From: Apostichopus japonicus
Taxonomy: Eukaryota > Echinodermata > Holothuroidea > Aspidochirotida > Stichopodidae
Assembly: GCF_037975245.1 (NCBI RefSeq)
Contig: NC_092562.1
Span: 4,332,001-4,396,000, forward strand
Direction: 5' to 3'
Length of the DNA: 64,000 bases
A program made the translations under genes and the position numbers. Shown one piece after another: positions 25,997 to 36,300 of the stretch; position 1 is the stretch's first letter; every line of letters begins with the position of its first letter. The notes beneath the pieces were generated by a model that was not told the origin of the DNA, did not search any database, and saw only the letters and a program-made list of their open reading frames with translations.

Positions 25997-26365
25997 AGGC
26001 ATTGAAGACTCACCCCAAACCGCGTGCATGCGGCCATCTGAAATAGTTAACTTTCTCTTGCTTGCAAGTGACGTTTTGTTCGTGTCGCTACAACATGCAG
26101 ACAGTAATGAAAAGTGATACCTTTATTGTTATATCTTAAGCTGAACCTGAGATGTCCATCGCTGTATCGTTTGTAAACTGTGCTGTGGGTATTGACCGCA
26201 GCTGTATGTACTGACTGTACACTAGTGTCTAATTACCGACGGTAGCAATCTGTGTGTGGATTTTCTGGGATCGATGGTGGTGTTTAACACTTCTGTTACA
26301 CCTCATTCGAAACTAGGTCAAATGACCGGCATTAGACGTTCTTTTTGCGCGAGTCTTCACACCCT
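25997..26365 (+). mobile_element. TTAA-flanked MITE, copy B (369 bp)
   Basis: The left flank is TTAA (25993-25996) followed by AGGCATTGAAGACTC. The right end is GAGTCTTCACACCCT followed by TTGA (26366-26369), a mutated TTAA. Copy 2 has the empty site with a single TTAA at 41610-41613 between the same flanks (CCGATCGG and CTTCCGAATG). It is the same family as 22860-23190 in the opposite orientation. Confidence 0.82.
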
Positions 26366-26869
26366 TTGAAATTTGCTTCCGAATGTTCACTCTGGTCATA
26401 TTTGTAAACCCTCGTCATGCCAAATTCAAACAACGCAAAATGATTTGAAAGAAAGTTTCTCTAATCCGTACAACTGTTCGAATCAGTAATTTTGTATCAG
26501 TACATCTGAATCCATACATCTGAATCAATTCATCTCGAATAACCAGAAATATCAACAAACTAGCATCAAATTTCTCGGAAACAGTACTTCAGTCACTCAA
26601 TAACATTACATCAGTAAGATAGGAAAGGAAGAAAGGAAAAGAAACGGAAGAAAAATAAGTACATGAATTGTTGGCATCCGAAATACTTACGTCAAGAATC
26701 GTTCGGTACCGAGCATACCGTCTTAAGAATGAATCACATTTTAAATTATCCTTAACTGAATGTAGTCCAATCGTGTAGGGTATATGGTCGTGTACTTCAC
26801 GCGCGCTCTAGACGCTCCACGCGTCGCGCTCTAGACGCTGTCGCGCTGTAGACGCTCCACGAGCTACAT

Positions 26870-28880
26870 TGTGTTTAGCTGCGCTGAAAGCACTGAAAGG
26901 AGGTTTGTCTGACGAAAACTCTCAACGGCAATGTGGTAATTACTTGTTTGGCTGGTCTTGCAAGCAATTCGCGGAAAAACAACACATGTACTCTTCGACC
27001 GTTCCTAGCCAAAACGTTTTGCAGTTAGTGTCAAAACCAAACCACCATGTCCAACTGACTCGTAGAAATTTTGATATCAAGTGTGGTTACTTCGCCTTTA
27101 GGACGTAAGATGATTGGGTGCTTGGCATCGTTTCTCAAATCAGCATTGTCAAGACGGCCAACCACACTGAGCAATTTTTCAAGGAGAACATATTTGAGTT
27201 TGAACAATTGTTGGTCATGCTGCCAAATGTAAATGCAGATTTTTGCATCGATGCAATTATGTGGTTTTACTCGTATCGGTTTCCGAAACAGACAGATTGC
27301 CGATACTAGTTGACGTTACACATCTAGACTTATCAACAATGCAAAGAACCCAAGCTGAAACTTTGCACAACTTGGTCCACGATGAGAATTTCGAAAATTC
27401 TCCATCCAACAAAAAGCTTGGTCCAGAGAGCCACGTTTTTGAGTCATTAGAACCCGCCGACCCATAATCGGCGGGGTTCTCCTTTGAGCCTATATTTCTC
27501 CACTGTGTTGGAGTGGAGCCTTCATGAATCTTGGACATGTCACCCTATTTGCACCAAAGGTCTTAAACCGTTTCTCCTCATTGCGAATGTACCCCAGAAC
27601 GATCATGGAATCTGACCAAAATGTGGTATTATCGATATCTATTGTATAATTGTTCTGCTCAGTGTTACAGCGAGCACGGCATCCATCAACTCGAGCCTAG
27701 AAATAGATAGGCGTTTTGGACCAACTTTGGCCTAGCCTTGGACAAACAAACAGGCTACTTCGTCATCCTAGCCATAGCGTCATATCCTCTCTGCGACGCG
27801 GCACAAAGAATGTGGACCTGGGTACTTTTTGGTTTATCTTATTTGAACAGACGAAGAAGAGACGCAAATTTGAGCCACTCCTTCCACGTCACAAGTTCTT
27901 CATCTGTTAAGGGTTCATCCCAATTAAATCCCTTGATTATCATTTGAAGGAGGGATCGCGCAATGAGAACATATTAATGGGGCTGTAAAACCAGCTACAA
28001 GGGGTCTAAATCGAACCTGTTGTTGATTTGTATTGTCTTGTATTTGTCTTGTAATGACACTTCGAAACCGAACTTGTTGTCAGTTCTGCATTCCAACTTT
28101 CTTCGAGTGTTCTTTAAGTTGGAAACAGTTCTAGACTGGTAAATATTGTTTGGGCTCAGATTCTGGGATACTGTTAAGAACAGCGCGATCATTTACTGAG
28201 CCACTTAGTAAGCCTGAAGCCACCATCACTCCGGATGTTCCTGAGACGCTGCACGAGTTGTATTGCGATGGCCGCATCGTCGACCGAGGAGACGTCGTAC
28301 ACAAAAGTTGTTTCTGGTAGATTTGTTGGCCTCTCACCTACAGGGTCTACGTGTTTCTTTGTCCTCTGCTGTGCATTGTAGTGCATTGCCTGCACAAGCT
28401 GGGCGCCGTGATTTGGCACCGAATATTTGCACTGTACTCAAACGGCGTAGCGTTTAAATTTCCACCAGGCAACCCCATGGACCTGATGGAACATCACCTC
28501 TGTGTCCGCGAATCATGTAATTATAGTTGCTGCCTAAATCCGAGGACGCCAACGATACTAAATATTAATCTTGCCTCTTCTCATCAATATAACATTCGTT
28601 TAATGGATTGTTCTTCCATTTGCTGCAAAATCGCACTCCACTTGGAAATTATCATTGTGAGGGCGAAGGAGTCGATGATGAGGTTAGTTCCAAGTTGTGC
28701 CATCCTTGCCTTCATTCTCCACAAGCCCAGCTTAGCCTTTCTCGATCTAGCCTTCCATGGTTTCGGGGTAGTTTTGACGCATCACGTTGGCTTTCTCAAA
28801 ATTATTTTAGGACTATCGAGTCGAGATTCGGCCAATGGTCTGTTTGAAGGCACCTAGCGATCATTTTCCTTCCACCATAG
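26870..28880 (-). pseudogene. Decayed BEL/Pao LTR-retrotransposon pol fragment
   Basis: The minus strand holds pieces of a BEL/Pao pol in the correct order. RT region: LAWRM-type and MFHQV segments around 28440-28760, then VDD followed by IAIQLVQRLRNI and GGFRLTKWLS at about 28195-28270. A WDEPLTDEEL segment lies near 27900. RNase H follows with [19 protein letters not shown] around 27560-27640, then [13 protein letters not shown] near 27490. The integrase-side spacer is WTKLCKVSAWVL near 27370-27400. The zinc-binding start of integrase is VVGRLDNADLRNDAKHPIIL around 27070-27160. Several frameshifts and stops break it. No LTRs were identified. Copy 2 lacks the whole block. Confidence 0.82.
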
Positions 28881-28919
28881 AAGTCCCATTGGCCTTCACT
28901 AGTTAGCGAGATTTGAATG

Positions 28920-29607
28920 TCTATGGCTCTCATGGGAAGGAGTGGAGGGGGAGGGGGTGTTACAAATCGAAACGGTACCTTTCCTTAGACATTGCTTTTA
29001 ATGCCAGATAATTATACAAAAGGGCGGGCAACGGGAAAAGAGGAAGAAAAAGAGGGAGAAAAGAGGGAGGTAGGTCCCAGACTGTTTCCGTCAACTCTAT
29101 ACATGCCACCTTACCCGCCATTAAATAAGAAATATCTGAAATTGTCACATCTCTTTAACGAATGAAAATCTCGATGGATAGTTACCACTGCTATATTTAA
29201 CTCCCCTCCCACCCCTAAATAACCCCAAAGTAACACGGTTACATATGTACTGGCATATACATATATATTTGCAGGTGAACGAGAACCATACATTATTAAG
29301 GGGAGGGATAAGGAAAGGGCATATTCGTAACGAATGTCCTATTAGTACTTCACGTTAACTGCCCTAGTCATCATTTCTTGCCTCACTCGATTTTCAGTTT
29401 GATAATGTGAAGCAAACACATACAAGGCGGCCACTATACTGCCATTGAAGCCTGCCCTCTTCTCATAATCCGGACCAGAACGATGTAAAAAAAAACGTCC
29501 ATCGCCGAGAGCGAGCTGGCGCTGCCCTGTGAATCTGGTTTGCGCTGCGACTGTTACTAAGAGAATTAATAGATCTTCTCCTGGGGAAAGGGGGAGGGAA
29601 GCAACAC
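28920..29607. other. Right end of duplication unit, copy 1
   Basis: Non-coding sequence homologous to about 41660-42370, including shared phrases such as CTCTTTAACGAATGA and GGGAGGTAGG. No gene is seen. The junction to copy 2 lies at about 29605-29610. Confidence 0.7.
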
Positions 29608-29609
29608 GA

Positions 29610-31001
29610 GTTACCGTAATATCTCCTAAGATCCTTTAAGTCTTTAAGTTTTGGAATTAAAGGCCACCAGTATTACCCTCCAAAATTAACATTCTTAAAT
29701 TTGTTTGAAGTTTTCAAAAAGAATCTCCTGGAGTATCAGCCCCTTCTTATTCCTAGAAATAAAGAGTCTTCACTTAAGAGAATTTAGTGTGTAAGAGAGG
29801 AAAAAACACTGTTACATGTGGCAGTAAACTTCTTTAAGTTTTAACATGAGTGACCTTTATTTGATTTCCTAATATGTTTGAGGGCAACTTAGGTCCAAGT
29901 AGATAAAATTTCTCTGGCCGTCATGGGCATAAAGAACGGGTGCATTTTTTAACAGAAAAGGGTGGTATATGGTAACTCTAGACACTGTTGTTGCTGTGCA
30001 TGAAAGTGAAATTGTGACCACTTTTATGAACGCACAACCGCAACGAAAATGGCGAAAAGGAAACAACAATAGCGTCTTTTGAGGCACTTTCATGAATTAT
30101 TTTATACATTTACCGGAATTATGCAGTACACAGTTATGAATGCATGACGTTACGAATTATTAACCCTTTTTGCGAGCATTTTAATGATCTCGGCTTTGAA
30201 CGCAGTTATTTTACTATGTTTAGCAGCTACATGATGCATACGGGGGATACCGAGTGGTATATTTCTTTGGGTGGCTATCCATTTTAAAGCAGTAGCTCAT
30301 TTTTGACTTACAGTTATTCCACTTTGGTGAAGTCTATTTAAAGCTTTAATGAGATCACCAAACTGAAGGACATAAGTAAACCACAGAGAAAAATCAGATA
30401 GATTGTCTTTACCATTTTCCTTTAAAAAAAGCCTTTAATCTAAAATATCGCAAGGTTACCACATACTGTACCATCCTACTTTGCGTATAACTTACCGACA
30501 ACTTAAAGTGTAAATGGAAACTTTCATTTCATTATTTTATTAAATAAGAAAAAAAACCAAAGTTGCTCGTGACAAACAACTCCCCAAAATAAGAACAACA
30601 GGCAGCTTCTTTGTTGTTTGATATCGAAAGTTTGCTCAAAAAGCGGCCAAACATATCTAATAGGTAGTTTGTTATAGCGGCTCTACGAACCAAAACATTT
30701 GCGATGACTCTTCTCTTTGTTCTTAAGTTTAGCATTTTCTTGGTGGTGTAAAACTGTAAGTTAATGAAAATAATACCACCATTTGGTAACAATTATAATA
30801 TTCGATATAAGTTAATTAAAAAAAAATCCACGAAACTTCAAAGCATTGTGATGTCACCTATAGACTTACTGAAGTATGTCACCTGTCCATGAATAAACAG
30901 TCCTCGGGAAGTGTTCTAGAATTGATACTGGGTGAATTCTGTATGAAAGCAGTTACTTTGCATTAAAACCTGAAGATTTCTTAATCCAATAACAGTTGTC
31001 T
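29610..31001. other. Left part of duplication copy 2, non-coding
   Basis: Homologous to 16183-17740, with the hammerhead-bearing element absent (empty site 30500-30511). No gene is recognised. The minus-strand open frame at 30532-30792 overlaps the equivalent of 17293-17490, but many residues differ and the ends are not conserved. Confidence 0.6.
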
Positions 31002-32390
31002 AGCCGAACCAGAAAGCCAGTTGGCTTTGTGATTCCTTGTTAGAGCAAGTGAGTTAAACTTGTAAAAGAATTAAGTGACAACCAGAAAAGATCAGAGATT
31101 CCCACCTCTTATTTGTAGCACTCCCTTGCGGGTTTCAATCATTTCATTTCACTGGTATTAGGATTTTACAGTAAAGAATTGTTATTCCAAACTGTTTCAA
31201 TGTCCTGAAAGAAAAGTCTTCCTGTGTGAAGGTATAGATACATAGATGAATTAATAAACTCAGCTCTGCCACCTTGCAACCATCCCTTAATAATTATTAT
31301 TAATAAATGAGAGCTACACATGACATAGTTTATACACTGTGAAATATCTTCACAAGTAATTCAAAGCAATAGTCATCTAGTTTACATCATAGAGAAAATT
31401 TGAAATTTTGCGTCCAATTGAGATAACTGATAAGGGCCTACTAAGTGTCTTAAAGTGAGTGTGTTAAAGATTATCAACAGATTGAAGCAAATTTCATTTC
31501 CTGGATGACCGTATATTCTGTTGAAGACTTGTAAAGCCCGTTCTCAAAACTAAACTGAACTTGACCAAAGTACTGTATGTATAAAAAAAAAAGAAAATCA
31601 TTGCAATGGAGAATGCACAAATCAATTGTAGCTTTAATTTTCGAGTAATCATGTTTGAAAGCTTTCAAACTTTGGCACCTGTTGAGCTAATTTGACCTTT
31701 GACATCTACCAATATCAATAAGGCTCTTGCACTCCCAAAGCTGGATCTACACACTATGTATAAAGTTAAAAAAAAAGACGTACTTCTTGAGTTACCGTGT
31801 TTACATGATTTTAAAACTTTCACTTAAATGTTGACTGCAAATAACCTTTGACCTCCACCAATTTCCATTGGCTTCCTTTACTCACCAAACTGGATCTGCA
31901 TATCATGTACGAAGTTCAACACAGATGCACTTTTTGAGTTATCTTGTTTACAAAGTTTTCAGACTTTGACCTCTGTTGACCCCAAATGACCATTGAACTT
32001 CACAGAAACGAATAGGGATCTTGTACTCAATAAGACGGATCTACATACCAAGTATGAAGTTCATCCACCATGTTTTGACTTATGGTATTTACAAGCAAGT
32101 GTCACATATACACACACACACAGTCTGACACAGACACACACGCCATCACCTCGCATAGATTCCTTCTGCCTCTGGCATGGAATCAAAGAACGGTAACCAA
32201 GTTAGTACTGTAACAATCAAACTGGATAGATCTTGAAGAGGAAAAGGCTAATGGTGTGTCTTGGTTTGAACTAACTTCTGATCAAGGTTCAGTAGCAGTT
32301 AGAAAATTTGATAAAACATAGGCCCTTATTTTTTACCAAGTGATATGTATGTATATATAGATATATATGTATATATAGATATATATGAGA
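31002..32390. mobile_element. Copy-2-specific repeat-rich insertion (~1.4 kb)
   Basis: Copy 1 reads straight from the equivalent of 31001 (about 17735) to that of 32390 (about 17800) without this block. It begins near CCAGAAAGCCAGTTGGC, a phrase also found in a PLAA intron at about 59874. It contains three spaced TGACCT-type repeat blocks (about 31680-32090) and ends in CA and TATA microsatellites (about 32105-32145 and 32338-32390). No coding potential is recognised. Whether it is one element or several is unclear. Confidence 0.5.
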
Positions 32391-33382
32391 ACATTGCAAC
32401 GTTTTCAAATTTTGAACAATGTTGAAGAGACTGACATATCAAGTTTGAATTTTATCCATAAACCTTATGATTTACTGAGTACAAGGTTTCCACAGTTTTA
32501 CTTCTGTTGACTTCAAAGACCTTTGACTGCCACAAACAGCACAAAGGTTCTTGTACTCACTGAGCTGGATCCATATTCCAAATATGAGGTTAAACCACAA
32601 TGTTGTTTGTCAGTTATCAAGCTCAGGAGTAACATACATATACCCTCGCACAACACCACCATCCAACGGAATTCCTTTGGTTTTCAAATGAATGTAAAAT
32701 GAACCCACTGCATGTGATGGTAATGTTGTGTGGGGGAGGGCTGTGGGGTATCTGGGGGGCTTCATTTAAGATTAGTTATGACTGAACAAATATTTTAACC
32801 AGACAAAACTTCCACTTATATTTCTAAAAAAATATATGTACATACGTTTGGAGAATGCTTAATATTTCTGGGATAATATCCTTTGTAAATAATCTTGGTT
32901 GATAAAAAACCAGTCGTCTGAAAAATATTAATTACCATTGAGGCCAATCCATGCATAACTCTAGATCTCATCTAACACACCTAAACTAGATTACGCCCTT
33001 TTCTTTCATAAATAAAAAACACTCCTACAATTCTTCCAAAAACAGGTAACTGCAGATATTGAATCTTGTACACTAAACTTAAATAAATTCCAAAGTTTCA
33101 AAGACCATTTACTTAAGGCACTTTATCTCTCAAAGATGAAATTGACATCTTACATTTCAATTGAACAACTTGAAATTATTCAACTCATAATTCAATCAAT
33201 ACATATTCTAAATATCTGGTGATCCTAAACTTTTCTATTTTACAATTTACCTCATGTAACCATAGTTTAACGATAAGAAAGAAGAAATATGGGTTGAAGA
33301 AAAACCCCGAAAGAATTGTACTTCGGTGATATTATACAAAAATAACTTTGGTGTCAACTGATAAAAATAAGTAAACTATATT

Positions 33383-36300
33383 TTATGAAGGTTTTCCAAT
33401 TTCGCTTGAAGAATGTGTGTTAGATTGATCTGGAATCACTGTAATGTTAAATACATCGGCCATTTCTACTTCATTAGACTCGCTTGGATGATTTGACTCC
33501 TCTTTCACAATTGCCTCTTCTCTGTTGTTTTCTTGGTCCAGCTGATTGGTTCTGATCTCCTCCATCTCATCCTCCTCCTCCTCTTCCTCCTCTTTAACTT
33601 GCACAATAGACACTGCAGCGCCCTCTCTTGGCTCCTGTTTCACTTGCAGTAACTCTCGTTCCTGTTTTGCAGCCTTTAGTCGTTCCTCGTGAGTTCTTTC
33701 GTGTTTGGCCCGATTCATAGTGTCAAAGAACAAGATGTCGCAGAATGAGCACTTGTACGGCTTCACGCCTAGGTGTCGTTTCTTCATGTGGTTCCGCAGG
33801 CAGGCTCTATCAACAAATGCCTTATTACACTCTGTGCACTTCCACGGTCTATCCCCAGTGTGAATCATTTCGTGCCGCCGTTTTTCATAGGAAGTCCGGA
33901 AAGGTTTGCCGCAATAATCGCAGGGGTAAGGTCTTTTACTTCTCCAGTTTTCATCCGATAACGTACGAATACTTATGTCGTTGACCTTTGGTACTGATGG
34001 CTTCGGTTGGATGACAATGACTTGCGATTGGTTTGCACTAGCCGTACTGCTGGTAGGGCTAGGCTGACTGAGGCCATTGGCGTCATTGTAAAGAGCGACC
34101 CCACTGCACGAAGAAGAGTCCATTAACTTAGAGACAAATGGAGATGAACGTATGTTAAGTTTTTCCCTCCAGAGAATGCTATCCGAGTTGTTCGAACTAG
34201 AGTTGGTACTGGTGGTGGGTGTAGGGACAGAGGCGACTGGACTTGGCGAGACAGGGGGACAGTTGTTCTTACACTTACAACTGATGAGTAGACCCTCCTG
34301 CTGATTCTTACTATCATCCCACCATGTCAACAAAAGTTCTGAGTGATGATCAAGAACTTGCCGCTTAAGATGAATTTCTTCCTGTAAATGAGAAATGAAA
34401 AACAATATAAAAGTCAGAAAATTTAGTTCATACTTCATAAGTAGCTTATGGGTGTTTTTTTTTTCCACTCTCTCTTTCAGCAGGAAGGATCTTATTTTTG
34501 TCTTAAGTCACCATTTGCTACCAATAATAAATCATTTAACTGGTTAAGCATAGGAAATTACACAGAAGAGGGCGAAATTGCTGCATAAATGGAAAATGGA
34601 ATACCGATGTTTGCACCCAGAAAGTTACAATGAATTTGCATAGACAGGACAGCTCTACAACATCTAGACAATACAATATTTGTTCTCTCTGCGCCCATCT
34701 TTAGTCATAAATATACTGAAGAATAATATTAACAACACCTCAGTCGACCTACTGTACTTAAAAAATCCAAAGTGTATGTCCACAAAACAATTTTGAAACC
34801 TTTACAAACATTCCTTTGTGCAGCACATGTTACATTTTAAATTTCTTGTACAATGGTTCTAACTCCAGAACCTGGTGTGCCCCCACCCCCCCCCCCAAAT
34901 GAAATTTGTCAAGTCAAAAAAACAAAACTGATGATTTGAAGCTGATATATGTTCTGATAATGGTGAAAACCACAATGCTTCGGGCAGTGGGAGGCTTTTC
35001 CGCATGAACCCCCCTGGGCCCTATGGCGGGTCCCGGGACCCCATGACACCAGCTTGCATTATCCATATTTGGAACTTCCTCCCAAATTTTGCTCCCTCTT
35101 TGCACCCTCCCCCTCCCCCTTACAAATGTCTACCATCGCCACTGCTAACAGAAAGGGAGAGTAAGTGTGGTCATATGGTAAATCAAATTATTTACAAGCA
35201 CAGGAGACATTCACAACAGTGTCCATGAATTACATACCATAGAAGATGGTAGAGATTTCACTATCTAGAGTAACTTTGAAGTTCTGTAACAAAGGTCGGG
35301 ACATCTCCTAAGTGTAATAACATGGGGGTTTTTTTCTTATTATTTTGAAAGAGGTGTTTGTCATATGTAACCTTCAGATGAACCTTAACATAAGTCTCAA
35401 TTTTATCCATGGATGCTCTTTAGAAGATTAAGCACCTTTTTGTTGATTCTGGGGAAACATTAGCTGATATGCCAGACATTCTGGGTGATAAACTTTAATG
35501 AGGCAAACTCATTTGCTTCTCTTTAAGTACCATTGATTCATTAAAGAAAAATGACATTTTACTTTCATAAATTGTAATCTTGTAGTTTAAGTAATGCTCA
35601 GAAGTGTTTAGTAAAATGGTCAAAAATCAGTGACTAAAATGCAAGAAGGGGTGGGAGTGCTTCAATTTGTATATGGGCGATTCCATGGTAACTCGCATTA
35701 CACTTTTTGCTGTTTTTTTATAAACCAAGTGCTGTGGCTTGAATATGGGTTAGTGTAGCTCCTCAATTTTCTGTGGTGTTATAGCCAACATTCATAGCTA
35801 CAATATGAAATTATCAAGAATTATAATTCCGTTCGCCTTAATGTATGGTGCTCTTCCAAATATCGGTAACTCGCATTACGGAAAAAGGACACCTGAAAAA
35901 TTGGCACCGGTACAAAATGGCACCGTGCTCAAACAAAGAATGATTTCTTCAATTGCATACATGTACAAGATATCTACCCTACTGATGTTTATATATCAGC
36001 AGTAGAAAATATGAAACAACTTCAGATATGGTATGGAGGGGGGAAAAGTCTGGTAACTCGCATTACGGTAACTCGCATTACACCTTTTCCAGTCATCTAT
36101 TTTGCTCTTAATACATCAAATTCTTTGAAAGAGATATGCTCCAAAGCCATTTTTGAAACACTTGGAAACTCTTAGAAACTGTAAAACTCTTTCCAAAACT
36201 TTTAACAACAATTTGCAAAACATCCTGACAATTATATCAATAATAATCGAAGCTGATTGAATCAGAAAATCAACTGAAGAATTGTTGATTAACAAGATTG

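Larger units (their letters stand above)
16183..29607. repeat. Segmental duplication, copy 1 (~13.4 kb)
   Basis: The start (TTACCGTA then TTAAGTTTTGGAATTA) matches 29610 onwards, and the end (about 28930-29600) matches about 41660-42370. Order and orientation are conserved throughout, so this is a direct tandem arrangement. Coding exons are nearly identical, while non-coding parts differ often by substitutions and small indels. Copy-1-only insertions are 16837-17201, 24562-25485, about 25696-25900, 25997-26365 and about 26400-28920. Confidence 0.9.
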
